Positions 1-11,573 of a stretch of 64,000 nucleotides of DNA are shown piece after piece. The number at the start of each line of letters is the position of its first letter. Position 1 is the stretch's first letter. A model generated the notes under the pieces. It saw only the letters and a program-made list of their open reading frames with translations. It made no database searches and was not told where the DNA came from. The stretch comes from Branchinecta lynchi (taxonomy: Eukaryota > Arthropoda > Branchiopoda > Anostraca > Branchinectidae), in assembly GCA_023053575.1 (NCBI GenBank), contig JAKZAP010000001.1, forward strand, positions 25,624,533 through 25,688,532. The letters run 5' to 3'. A program made the translations under genes and the position numbers.

Positions 1-79
1 CATATACGTAGAGAAAGGTTCTTGTGGAAAAGCAATGAACAAATTATTATGAACCCTTGACCGTACTTGATTCCTGGGA

Positions 80-571
80 TATAAGGAGGGTTTTCGCGAG
101 CTGGAAAGCAAAGTCGGAATCACTTTCCAATGGTTTTCGCGCCACTGCGGAAAGTTGCCGAACTTTCCAACCCGGTTTCCGCGCTTTGGAAACCGAAGCA
201 GCTTTCCCGGAAAGTGATTCCACGAGGCTAGTGGAAAGCTCCGCGGAAAGTTGAATGTTTCGGCGGGAATTTCAAAAGTGTGGAGAGAAAACAGTGCAAG
301 TGTCACTAATAAAACAAAAAAAAAATGGCAATCGTAATTAAGATGACTTCGATGGGAGGTATGAGAATCAAAAAACCCGTTAAGTGAACCATATTTCGTC
401 GAAAAAGTTTTTAATTCACCATTTTCTCGGCGACATCAGCTTTCCATGCGTTTTCGCGATCAGTCCAGTTGGAAAGTGGAAAGTTATTCCAGGAATCGCT
501 TTCCAACAGTTTTCGCGATGCGCTTCGCTCGCCGGAAAGTGATTCCGAGATCTAGCGAAAACCCTCCTATA
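80..571. mobile_element. TIR element, family A, copy 1
   Basis: About 490 bp bounded by inverted ends. The left end reads TATAAGGAGGGTTTTCGCG and the right end, reverse-complemented, reads TATAGGAGGGTTTTCGCTAG. The interior is packed with GGAAAG/CTTTCC and GTTTTCGCG motifs on both strands, so it can fold extensively. No transposase frame is seen. The TATA/TA at both edges could be a TA-type target duplication (Tc1/mariner-like), but that is inference. A second copy lies at 15092-15461 and its interior is partly the reverse complement of this one. Confidence 0.65.
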
Positions 572-1560
572 GCATCGAGAAGAATTTGCTGTGTAAAGAG
601 CCCATTCGTATTTTTCAGTTCAGTTCGACTTTAGGCTACGTTCTATTGCAGCGAACCAGTCAGCTTATGCTGACCGGCGCGGTCACATAATAGTGATGTA
701 TGATGAACTGAAAACCCAACTTATTTGTGTGTCACTTAATTTAATACACTAAATTATTTTGATTCTGCTAAGGGATTTTTTTTATTTTCCACTATCTGCT
801 CTAGTTATGACGTTCAGAATACGCCCCTCATAAAATTCCTCTCAGATTAGTTCTTTTTTGGCCGCCAGGTGCGCTACCGTAAAGAAAACAATGACATGTT
901 ACTTCTCGGTGTACGTTTATCCCGGTTTGTTTTGCTATATTCATTTCCTCTTAGGCCTATAACCATGTTTAAAACTGTTTAAAATGCCTATTCCCCTCTA
1001 TTTGCTTTACCCAACTCTGTGCTGTCAAGCGTCATCAAGTTTGTCTATTCTTGCTTCCGACTTCAGTGCTGAGTGCTGGCTGACTTTTCCACGGGGCGAA
1101 TGCGCGACTCGATATGGAGCGAAAGCCTAATCACTTATTCACCCGTCAGATAACTTATCCTCAAATCTCACGTGTGATTGTTATTTTTCCTCTGGCGCGC
1201 CTGGCGCCAATTCGTCATCGGATTTTATGAAGCACGTATATCTGCGACCGTCCCCACAACGTAAGTTCTACTATGACGCGGGAGATTTTAATCTCAACAC
1301 AAATGCGGCTTTTCAGTTGGGAGTGGTGAGCTTGGTAAAGACTGTTTAGTTAGTGCCTGAACAAAATATAATTCATAAATCTTTCTTGTAAGGCATAAAA
1401 CGCAGATACAAGCGCACAGAGGTACTGCAAATCAGACGGAAATTCTACTATTTTGAAATCGAATATTCGTGAATAGCGGAACAACGAAGTAACGCATTTT
1501 CAGCGGGTCTTCAAGCCAATTTAAGCGAATAAGTGATGGATAACTAGATCATCCTATCCC
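572..1560. other. no gene recognised
   Basis: AT-rich sequence with no long open frame, no credible exon and no repeat that I could match elsewhere in the window. It probably lies in an intron of the plus-strand coiled-coil gene whose exons start at 2246. Confidence 0.5.
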
Positions 1561-1883
1561 AGCCCTTTTGATTAAACTTTAATAATAATAGTAATATAAT
1601 GCAAAAACAGGCCATTGGCGACTAAGGGTACGCCTAAAAACACTTTTTGTTCTTATATTGTCCAACTAGTGTATGTCCATTCGGCACATTTAATTTAATT
1701 AATTTTAATTTCAAAATAAATGCGGCCCAACATTTCATGCGAGAGCAAATTAAGTGGCACTTGTCATTAACTACAACTAAAGCATATATACAATTGTCAT
1801 AAAATAAATACAGTAATTCAAGTAAGGTTGTTATGATACAAGGTAAACTGAGGCACAAAACTATTACAGTACCTTTCAGTTTT

Positions 1884-2090
1884 TCAAGCGACAGGTGTGA
1901 GTTTTGGTACTTTCATAGCTGCTTCTATTGGAGGTCTGTTTCTTTCCGGTTTAAAGGGTGGAGGAAGGATGTTTCGGTAGAAAGGGTGGGATAGCAAATT
2001 TGTTCCGAAACGTTGGCACAGCTGTTCTCTACGAACAGAAAAGGGTTCCAGCTTACACTCCTTTAGCAGATACGAGTACGGCGGATTCAT
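1884..2090 (-). pseudogene. LINE ORF2 C-terminal fragment
   Basis: A minus-strand frame of 68 codons ends in a stop. It contains LEPFSVRREQLCQRF followed by a HPFYRNILPPP stretch. This is the pattern at the extreme C-terminus of CR1/L2-type LINE ORF2 proteins (LExLxxRRxxLC, then an FxxLLPP block). The upstream RT is missing and an in-frame TAG sits just before the first Met, so this is a 5'-truncated dead copy. The 3' untranslated part may run down to about 1560. Assignment is from motif pattern only. Confidence 0.5.
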
Positions 2091-2245
2091 CTACTGTGAG
2101 ACTCCAAAACCGCAACTTCTCATACAAAAGACTACATTTCGTCATATCATCTTATGATCAAGCTCCGCTTTTCTTTAACAGTGTATTTCCGGTTTTCACG
2201 CTGGTGAGTCAGCTGATTAGCATTTTTCGAATGTTTCTTTCGTAG

Positions 2246-2500
2246 GTTGGTGACTTAACAGCGACGTTCAACGAACTGGACTCGATGATCCGAGACCCTT
2301 GTTCACTGATCAGTCGACTGTCATCAAACAGCGGTCCGGGGTCTTGTGACAAATGTGGACGAGACTATAATGACATCCTCCAGCTCGAGTCTGAAGTTCA
2401 TACACACCAGGAAGCGGCTGAGAAGCTGCAGAGGCAGCTAGCAGAAAGATGCGACGAAACGAAACGAAAAGATGAGTTGATCTCCGAACTGTCCAATAAG
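2246..2500 (+). CDS. BICDL-like gene, coding exon (85 codons)
   Basis: The acceptor is TTTCTTTCGTAG before 2246 and the donor is AAG|GTATGT at 2501. Length is 255 bp, phase 0 at both ends. The translation opens VGDLTATFNELDSMIRDP and carries the CDKCG motif, then an acidic/basic heptad pattern ending ELISELSNK. No matching upstream exon was found between 1 and 2245. Confidence 0.7.
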
Positions 2501-5500
2501 GTATGTCGAGGTCAATTTAGAGGGATACCCGTAATAATAGTCATATACGTATGCAGAATAAAAAAAAAAACATTACAAAATAAAATCATATTAAAAAAAG
2601 AAAAAATACTGACATATGGTTATGGAGCCTTACTACGTAACTTGATGTCTCTTAGCTTTTGCGCTTTATCCACATAAACGGTTATAATCCATTCCGTGGT
2701 GCTTTTCAGGATATCGGCAAAAAACAATATTTTACCCTTTAAAACTGAAAACTGAAAGCTCCTGGCGCCGGTTGAGTATTTGGACTAGGGCATGGTATTC
2801 CGACTTCGGTTGTGGTAGGTGTCCTTCAGTCCCTGCTACCTGTCTCTTTTGTCTTCCGCTTTCCGATTTCACTGATAGCGTGACTCTTGAGGAAGAAGAA
2901 ACCACTAGTAATTAAGTAAGTAAGTAATTTATTTGTACATTCGAAGTCAGCTTGGGCTCAACGAATATTTGATTTATTTGAAAAAGCGGAGTAAATGAAA
3001 AAAAATAAAATATAACACACAAAAGACAATAAAAAAGACACTAAATTTTCAATCTTCGGTCAGGAAGCAGTGGATAGCGTCGTGCGCTGGTTGAGCCCAG
3101 TTGGCCATGAGTTTTAGAAGCGACGAGGAAACATCCAACACTTGCATCTTGAATTTTGAACTTCTTCGTCAATGCATGGTTGTGACATATTTCCGACTAA
3201 GTGGAGCAGGTGCTTTGCATATTTAAAATAACACGATCTTATCTTTTTGATCTCCTTCTTTCGCAGAACATGAGTGACACCAGAACGAAATAGTAGATCA
3301 GGAGCGCAGAAGGTGCTGTACAAATTTTCCAAAGCTTTGCGATTATAGCGCCCCCGGCTGGGGACAATGCGCCCATAGAAGTACCAGCTATATCTATAGA
3401 ACAAATTTGAATGGCAGACTTGTAAGGTGTAAAAAGAAACAGGTCAGACAAATGTGAAGAGTGTGTAAGGCGAACAAGGTATCATAGGAGGGATAGACGG
3501 AATGTTTATTCTGAGTAGGGCATGGTTTTCCGACTCCGGTTGTGGAGATCATTTCAGTGTTTATACTTCAGTGCTGATGCGTCCTTCATCCCTTGTTACT
3601 CGTCATTTACGCCTGCCACATCCCTGTCTCACTGATAGCGCGACTTCCTGAATACCCGGATTTAAGCGACATCTATCCTGAGCAAGAAGAAGCTGCTGGG
3701 TGAAGAAAAACAGGGCAGATGAATGTGTAGAGTAATGTGGATGGCCGAATTGTTGGTAAGTTGAGGAGTGAAAGCCGACGAGACGGAACGGTTCTTTCTT
3801 CTCCGGCTACGTCCCATGGTTTTCAACAGTTTGCTTGTCTATGCCTAGGCTTGAATACTGCAGAAGTAGTTCGGCCACTAACTTTCACTCTCGCCACGTC
3901 TCTACTATTGCACTGAAGGTACGACTTCCCTTAAGAACTTCCTGACTTACCATAGTTCAGGGACAACTGCCATGGACAAACAGACGTATAGTAGTAGAAG
4001 AATGTTTAGGCCAGTGTTTGCAATAATATGCTCTCGAGAGCCGGCAGAGATGTTAACAAAAAATTGGGATCCTTGATGGTAGGGAGTACTACGTCGGAAC
4101 AGTGTTTTGTACGAGTTCTGTCTTTTATTTCAACAATTCCGCAGCATAATGAGCAATCCGGTCTTTCGCAAATTCGACATCACAAACTCTACGCTGTCAT
4201 TGGTGGATCGCCAGCCAAGTGTATAAATGGCCATGTTTGGGATCCGTAAACGTGATGACTTAAAAGTTTGACAACAATACGAGTTGAGATATTTTTTTCC
4301 AAATTTTTTCGTCCAGTTTCGTTCCGTCTTCCCATTTGTCGGTCGATAACACTCGGAGTTATTTATATTTTGTAAAGACTTACTGAGTTTTCAAACTTGG
4401 GTCAAAGTAGAGGTCAGGTTCGGAGATGGTCCTCGTAGCCCCATAGGCTATTTAGAGGTGTGTCTGCGGGTTTAAAAATTAAGGGGTGACAAGAATATAA
4501 CTATTTTTCAAGCTAGCTTGCTTGACAGTCAATTCGGGGGTAAGGGAACACGCTGAATCCGTATATCTCACGCCGGAAAATTTGTTCGCCCAGAATCCGG
4601 CAAAAACGGAATGTGAGAGCAGAAAAATTGTGTCTGAAGTCGGTTAAAGTGTGGAAATACGGAAGTATTCTGGTTCATTATACACTGTACTTTATTTTTA
4701 TACAAGACTAATATTTGGCCGGAATTCGGGCAAACGGGGATTTTGGTAGTTTTTAAAATTTCTGGAACAGCTGGTTTCGAGTGACGATAGTGTGATAAGA
4801 CTGGTAAGTGATGATAAGCTGATATGTTGAGTCGATCTGTCTAATTTATTTCTTGCTTGGTTGATACTACGGAAGGAATCCGGATAATCCGGAAACTCGG
4901 TAGACACTCTTTTTGGGTGTTCGTAGTTCTATTCTAAGAGCAAGAAGACGTAGATAACAGATATTTTAGTTCTAAAAAACATTTTGACCAGCGGTTCGTG
5001 TTGATACAGTGGTAATAAGCCTCAATCAATTGATTTTCTTTGTTTTACTACCGGATAAACGGGACGATCAGAATCTGGCACGAACCCGGAAACAGGAACA
5101 CGTCGAGTCAGTATATTCTATGAGTTTTCGATTAGCATTCATAACCGGTCGTCACCTCGGCTAGACTTGAAATGAAAGACAGAAAGCGAACATTGAGCCC
5201 AAGCTGCCTATAGGAAACATATATTAGACAATGACTAACAAGTGCGCAAGCACTCAGACGTGGAGTGTAAAAGTAAAATGTTTATCTCATTTTATATACA
5301 AATAACTTTAGAACCAAGAAATTTCTCATCCCCAATAACCAAACAAGTATTGAAATAGCCTAATTTGTAATCATCCCACTTTAAATGCTTTAAAAGTAAA
5401 CACACCGCCAGTAAATCAATAGAAATTTTGAAGATCTTGCACGAATAGCTTGACTTCAAACACTGAGAATGGTCTGTCAGCCAGTCCCGCCCTTTAAACC

Positions 5501-8500
5501 TCTTTCATTAGCAAGATAATAACAAGTGCAATAAACCAAATCTTAGCTGCCTAATGCCCCCTTTGTCACAATTCATTAAGAACGGCATATCATCGATCAT
5601 ATGACAAGACAGTCCAGCTTCCAACTGGTAATTAAAGATTAAAGTACGTCGCGTCGTCTTATTTGTTGCTGTTACACCAAATCACCAAATCCTCATCCAT
5701 AGATATTTCTCCCCAAATATACAAGAGTTGAACTTGAGACCTGTCAAAGACAAACTTGACTCAAGGCAAATCTGGGCCCAGCTGCCTATGAATGGCAGCG
5801 GGGGGGGGGGGTGTCTTGACCCATCAAATGCGTATTTATACCTCTTTTTCCTCAAGTATACCAGGTTAGAGTTTGATTCCAGTCACGGGTCCAAAACTTT
5901 TTTAATGGGCAGTTTGGGCCCACTTGCCCATGACCGGGGAGGGTGGTGGTGGTTCAACTCTCTCCAACCCCTATGATCCAAAAGCACAATGGAATTTCAT
6001 TGCCTTATTTCCAGTTATTGTCAAGTTAAAAACATTAAAAAGTGGGCCATCTGGGCCCAATTGCCCCTAAACCAGTGGGGGTGGGGTTTGGGATCCGCAA
6101 AAAGTAAAAAGAGACCCCAATGCTCACAATTCTACCAAGTTTCAACTTGATACCTGTTGATTCCTGTCATGGGTAACGAACTTTACTCCTGGGCAATCTG
6201 GGCCCAGTTGCCCATGAACGTGGTGGGTGGGGGAGGTGCAACTTTCAAAGGAATTTTCCAGCCCTAGGATCTATATGTACAAGGAATTTCATCTTCCTAT
6301 GTCCAGTTCTGGTCAAGTTATGAACATTATTCACTGGGCAATCTGGGCCCATTTGCCCCTGAACCGGGTTGAGGTGGGGGGTGGGACCCCAAAAGGCACA
6401 ACTAGACCCCAATAACCCACTAGTATACCAAGTGTGAACTTGATACCTGTTGATTCTTGTCACGGGTAACAAACTTTACTCGACCTGGGCAATCTGGGAC
6501 CAGTTGCCCATGATCGTGGTGGGTGGGGGAGGTGGAACTTTCAAAGCAAACTTCCCAGCCCTAAGATCTACAGGTACAACAAACCTCAGCGTCCTGTGTC
6601 CAGTTCTGGTTAAGTTATGAACATTATTCACTCTGCAATCTGGGCCCATTTGCCCCTGAACCGGGTGGGGGGTGGGACCCCGAAAAGGCACAACTAGACC
6701 CCAATACCCACTAGTATACCAAATTGGACTTGATACTTGCACTGGTTCACGAGTTATGAGCTCCACAAAATACGGTGAAAACCGGAAACCGAAAACCGAA
6801 AGCTGTTACAGCGCTCGCAATAGTGGATTGTTCCAAGGAACACTCCACTAAAAACGGAAAGTCATGTATACTGTCAACTGTCAGGCTGTAGCTGGACTGG
6901 AAGGAATGAACCTGCAATAACTAAAAGAAGCGTCTACCAACTGTAAGTGTCCTAATTTGGGAAGTTCCTTTTTATATATTTAGTTCCTTCTTGTATATTT
7001 AGTATTCTTTGGCGACATTGTTTTTTTTTTTTAGTATTATATGTTGGGCCAACTTGTTTGTATTTATTTCATTTTATATAAAATTAATTGATAATTTTGG
7101 GCTTGTTATTAATATTTTATATTTTCTCTGAATTTGCCTGTTTTTTCGGGTTTGTTTGAATTTTCTTTTATTAATAACGCCGCCCCACGTTTCCCATGCA
7201 ATAATTAACGATCAATGTCTTGGAATCCTTGTTGAAGCCGAAAAATTGAGGGGCTGCCCAATCTCCGCCACTTGGTGTACACCATGTTGCGTTGCCCATG
7301 CGCCACCGATCCGCCACGCGCGCCACCCACCCGCCTCTTGCTAAAAAATAGCTATTTTCCGCCACGCATGCCACCCGCTACCCGGTGTACACCGATTTTG
7401 AGAGTGGGCAACCCCTCGTGATAACTAAGGGATGTTGTTAGGATTTTAATTATAAACAACGTTGTTTCTGTCGGTTTCGTTGCCTCTTGATCGCCTCCAT
7501 CGTTAGTTTTCATGAACTAAAATCATCAACAAGCTAGCAGAAAAACAGAAATTGTCTGAAATTACTATTATTTCTCACGTCAAAAGGTGCGAGAAGCCCG
7601 ACTGCCCAAGTGGACCACACGGCGTCAAATATGGCTTTGCGGTTTGCACAATGAAATAGGACGCTCAACCGAGCTAGAGATCAAGCGTGCTCTATCACCA
7701 GTTTGTAGACACGCTATGAATTGCAGAGCGAATCGATAAGACAGAATGACCAAGTCCGGTTCCAGCTCCGACGCACTTCTTCCGCTTCACAGTGACAAGA
7801 AGCTGTGCCGGGGTTTGGGGCTAATTAAGTTAATGGAGGATAAACGTTTCGGGGTTGTGGCAAATTTGTCCGAGGTTCATTCGGGTAGTAGCGAAGGCTT
7901 CTGATTATGCGTTCTGTTCTTCATTTTCCTTGTATGTTTTTTGTTGCTATGGCCAGTTTGCTTTTACGATAGATATTATCATATACCCTCTTTAAAACGT
8001 TACCGCCAAAGAGAAAAACAGTATAAAAGGTCATTTCACGTAACTAATTTGACTTCACTTCCGGCAAGAATGTAGCTAACAAGGGGCACGGCACGGCACG
8101 AAATAGTGTAGGAGGCACAAGTTCCAAAAAGAGACACGAAAACTAAAAGGGCCCTTTCAGGCATCAGAGTGAGGGGCAATAACCATGTTCTAACGTGCCT
8201 TCTTTTAGGCTCTGGAGTTGCAACCTCTCACTTCCTTGTCTACTTGTACTACTTGCTAATCTAATCTCTTTTTATTACTTGTGCTTCCTGCGCCATGCCG
8301 TTCCTCTGTTTCGTCATTCCCGATTTACGCAAGCTTAACTGCAACTGGTAAAAGCTTGGGGCCTTGAACCTAGGCAGTGGTATTTAAAAATCCGTAATTG
8401 GATGTTGGTGTGGTTCTGACCGACTGTTATGGCTAATTCGTCATTTTTGGACTCACTGGAGAAATATGAACTACCGAAAACCGACTTGGGATCCAGCGTC

Positions 8501-11500
8501 TAAAAGGACAACCAGATTCGAAAGGTCGTAATTTGTACACGGAAAAATGGACTACAATGTCATCGATGAGTTCATTCGAGAATTTGCATCCGAGTGTTCA
8601 CCCAACTCCGTGACTCGTACCTGTATTACTTATAAACCCCATGACACTAATCATCCAATCCATTTCCCATTTTCGACATTTCGAACTTCCTTTGTAATGT
8701 GTATGTTTATCTGCACCAACGGCGCTAGACTGATTATCCTTGTTCACCGCTTTCCGACGTGGATCGGATCGGAAGCCTATCGCTTCTGATGAGCTTACTG
8801 GTTAGAAATACAGGCTATGCAATTTTTTCGGTGTTTTTCACCAAACCATGAAACAAACGAGACGGGATTGTAACCCCTGGGAAATCAAATGTTCGTAAAG
8901 AGAATAAGGGGTCATTAAAAAAACGAAATCTTCGATGCCAATCGAGACTAACCTGTAAGGGACTAAATACCCTTAAAACATCAACAACTCAAAAGACTTG
9001 AACAAAAAAATGAAAATAGGAAGAAACAAAGAAAAGAATTTTTGGCACATAAATTGTATCTACTGCGACTGTTGCTTTAAGGATAGTAATGTCATCCGGT
9101 TGGAGGTCCGTGATGATTGATTCATTTCGAAACCTCGGCGATTATTGCGTACTCGTGAACTACAATGTGGTAGTAAGCTCGCCAGGATCTAGAAACACTT
9201 AATCAATAGCCGAAACATCTATGCAAAGAAGAACATTTTTGTAAGGTTCAAGCTTCTGGGTGACACTTCGAACTCGCAATAAGCCTTATGCTTTTCGGTT
9301 CTGCATCCGCGCTTTCTCCGCCTTTCTCAGTCGCTGTTTATTCGTCTAACTTCACGCCACTATGACTACAGCCAACGTCTTTGTTTTACTGCTTTGATTA
9401 CCCAGTACCAAGCTGGTAATGTGGTGGTGCCAATCAACTAAGACAAGGTGTTCTGTTATTACGTCAAGCAAGCTACATTTTCGGCTACAGTCAATGAGAA
9501 AATGAGGCTCTAAACAGTCAACAAAAACTCACTTTCCTTTCTGAGCTATTTGAAGTCGGTACGCACCCAATTTCCTTCTTCTGTTTCCCACAAACCTCAA
9601 GTCAAGGTAAGTTAAAACCGTGAAGTAATCCTGTAATATTTCTTGCAGCTCACACTCAAAGACGTGGAGTTGGAGGCGGTAAAAGAAGAGCGAGAAACCG
9701 CGCGACGGGACGCCCGCGACACGCACTTAGCGAAAGATGAGCTTGTCAAGAGGGCGTGGGAGGTCAGAGATCAGGCGGTACAGAGGAAGAATGCTGCAGA
9801 GATCGAACTGGCAAAAACGAGAATTGAAGTTCTGCAAGCGAATAGCCAACTGCTGGATGTTGTTCAGCAGAAAGTTGAACTGAGCCAGCAGCTGGAACAG
9901 TGGCAGGTAGGTGGACTGTAGCATAAGTTACAGTCATGGACACAAAGATGGTGGTGGACCCCTTCGAGATGGAGATGGGTGTGAATAAAATTATAAGCTT
10001 TCAACCCTGGGTTTTGGAGAGCGCTACTCTAGGATCCCTTCTTGAGAAATATTTTTTATGTTGTATCCCGAAACGTCAGTGACTGGTACCTATACCTTCG
10101 TAAAGTTTGTTCATCAGTCTTCCTGGCTCTCCCTCTGTAAACATGATGACTCTCGAATGGTTTGGGGTGTTTCGTCCACCCTTGGCATGAGACTCCTTTG
10201 GGCAAAAATAGCCTATAAGTCAAGCTCGTAGACTGCCCTATATTTAGGGGTGGCAAAGAGGCTTCAAATTAACAGGCTAAACAAATATTTTAAGCTGATG
10301 GAACAGCCGGTGTAGGGGACAACTAAATCGCACATTGTGTTTTTTTTCTTCATTTATTCTGTGGGTTCATTCAGGTGGTACATTCATTTAGGCTGAAACT
10401 CAGGACACAAATTCAATTCATTTATCTATATCCGCCAGTAGGATATAGTAACAATCGGCTGTTGTACCATAATCATCTTCGGCGGTGAGAGTTTCCGACC
10501 TTGTTTACGCAACGGATACAACTGATAATGTAAAACAACGACATAGTTTCGAAATAATTAGCAAAATGGCATCTATGGTATTTTGATCCTGAAAAGTTAC
10601 GGATAGCTTTATAATACGAACTAGGTTATATAAGATAATGTTCCAAGTTTTCACGAGTCAGGATGTCTACGACTGAAAAGAATAAAGTTCAACTGAGTGC
10701 AAAGTAAATTTAGTCCCTAATTCGGATTTTCTGTTCTTTTGTTACTTGTCCACATTAGTGTTTGCTTTTTTTGTTTTATTTATGTGGGTTCAGATTCTCT
10801 GTGGGATCGGTGGCTCAAACGCAAACGCAATGGACTTGAATCCCATTTCTGCGTTGCGTAAGATTTTCTGCACACAAAGCTTGCGATTTTCTTAACACTA
10901 ACTTTTTTTTTCAAAACACACTATGCATATGTATCTGAATTTGTCAAATGCAGGAATTATATTGCAACATTTTGCAAACGTAGTGCAAGACTGGTAGAGT
11001 TGAATGTGGAACGCTTCCATTTCAGTGTGAAAGCACAAAGTAGCATTTGACTCAGACGGACGTTTTCCAGCAGTCCAGCGTTTATTCTGAACGGTTCCTA
11101 GCGACGAAATGAATTGTCTATGCAACCTTGGGAGTCAAGATCAAGGAAACTGGAGACAAAACAGACCGGTCACGAATAAACTTTGTACAGCTTGTGTTTG
11201 AAAAATAGCAAAGCTACCGTTTTCTTCAACACAAAAAAGAGATACGGCAATTAACAGCCATTCGTGACTTTAATTGCGTTCGAAGACGAAACAATGCGTG
11301 GTTTGTCAAGTGCGATTTCGTCGCGACTATGTTTGCGGTTCAGTGCTTTAAGGTCGGGACCCGATGTGGAAAGCATATCTCACATCCGATCTCCTTTCGC
11401 AGGTGGACATGCAAGAGCTGATCCACGATCAGCTGCGCAAGAAGCTGTCAAAGCAGGAACAAACGAGGAAACTCACCGCCATCGCTGCACCTGTCACCTC

Positions 11501-11573
11501 CACCCCAAAGCGGAAAAACTCCCGTTTTCTGGGCTTGTTCAAGTTCAAAGCAGAAAGTGAAACGCCAAGATGA
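2246..11573 (+). CDS. BICD-family-like cargo adaptor (3' exons)
   Basis: Three exons joined at phase-0 GT-AG introns give the last 227 residues of a coiled-coil protein; the 5' exons lie off the left edge. A CDKCG motif near residue 35 precedes long heptad-rich segments. The most diagnostic stretch is ELAKTRIEVLQANSQLLDVV, then QQKVELSQQLEQWQ and DMQELIHDQL. This matches my recollection of the conserved C-terminal coiled coil of BICDL1/BICDR-type adaptors, which link Rab cargo to dynein and kinesin. The tail is basic, serine-rich and ends LGLFKF plus a few residues, like the short FxFF-type tail of vertebrate members. Introns are about 7.1 kb and 1.5 kb and filled with repeats. The adaptor family is an inference from motifs; a coiled-coil protein is certain. 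Confidence 0.65.
2787..2900 (+). repeat. dispersed repeat, copy 1 (pair with 3516-3700)
   Basis: Shares AGGGCATGGT.TTCCGACT.CGGTTGTGG, a GTCCTTCA.CCCTG.TAC block and TCACTGATAGCG.GACT with 3516-3700. The second copy contains about 30 extra bases after the first block. It may be a 3' LINE or SINE remnant; no coding signal. Confidence 0.5.
3516..3700 (+). repeat. dispersed repeat, copy 2 (pair with 2787-2900)
   Basis: Second copy of the repeat described at 2787-2900, with the same order of shared blocks and the same GAGGAAGAAGAA-like end (GAGCAAGAAGAAGCTG here). Both copies are in the same orientation, inside the first visible intron of the BICDL-like gene. Confidence 0.5.
4370..5110 (+). repeat. 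family-2 repeat, degenerate copy
   Basis: Contains decayed versions of the family-2 modules in order: GGTCAAAG...AGGTTCGGAGATGGTC, a TATTTAGAGGTG block, GGGGTAAGGGAACACGCTGAA, and GCCCAGAATCCGGCAAAAACGG. The hairpin terminus is not preserved. It matches the better copies at 60114 and 53560. Confidence 0.6.
5690..6780 (+). repeat. tandem array, ~285-291-bp units with GGGCCC
   Basis: About three and a half units. Each carries the landmarks ACTTGATACCTGTTGATTC.TGTCA.GGGTAA, then GGGCAATCTGGGCCCA.TTGCCC twice, and GACCCCAAAAGGCACAACTAGACC. Landmark spacing is about 279-291 bp (5871, 6150, 6440, 6731). The first unit has an uninterrupted G-run near 5801. The reading frames over this array are incidental. 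Confidence 0.75.
7248..7417. mobile_element. 170-bp MITE with GAGGGGYTGCCCA ends
   Basis: Inverted ends: the left reads GAGGGGCTGCCCAATCTC and the reverse-complemented right reads GAGGGGTTGCCCACTCTC. About 25 bases inside each end is the same 10-bp palindrome GGTGTACACC. The middle is made of GCCACGC/GCCACC motifs. No coding capacity. I could not identify a target duplication. Confidence 0.6.
7418..9648. other. intron of the BICDL-like gene, no gene seen
   Basis: Rest of the 7.1-kb intron between the exons at 2246 and 9649. No exon-like segment and no repeat that I could match elsewhere in the window. Confidence 0.5.
9649..9906 (+). CDS. BICDL-like gene, coding exon (86 codons)
   Basis: The acceptor is ATATTTCTTGCAG and the donor is CAG|GTAGGT; 258 bp, phase 0 at both ends. 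The translation opens LTLKDVELEAVKEERETARR. It is a continuous coiled coil ending QLEQWQ and holds the stretch that is most diagnostic for the adaptor family (ANSQLLDVVQQKVELSQQL). Confidence 0.8.
10215..10300 (+). repeat. family-2 repeat fragment
   Basis: Short remnant matching the segment after the family-2 leader: AGCTCGTAGACTG, TATTTAGGGGTGGCAAAG, TTCAAATTAA and AACAAATATTTTAA. It lies inside the last intron of the BICDL-like gene. The sequence just upstream (ATGATGACTCTCGAATGG) may be a more decayed part of the leader. Confidence 0.5.
11403..11573 (+). CDS. BICDL-like gene, last coding exon
   Basis: The acceptor is CTCCTTTCGCAG. The frame runs 56 codons to TGA at 11571-11573. It opens VDMQELIHDQLRKKLSKQEQ, continues the coiled coil briefly, then becomes a proline/serine/threonine and lysine-rich tail (STPKRKNSRF, LGLFKFKAE). 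The stop codon lies inside the first unit of the 63-bp tandem array, so the final residues (ETPR) are probably repeat-derived. Confidence 0.75.
   Translation: MDMQELIHDQLRKKLSKQEQTRKLTAIAAPVTSTPKRKNSRFLGLFKFKAESETPR

Noticed and set aside
1958..2245. Plus-strand frame as an upstream exon of the BICDL-like gene
   Set aside because: It runs through a minus-strand LINE remnant. No donor gives a coiled-coil-like peptide.
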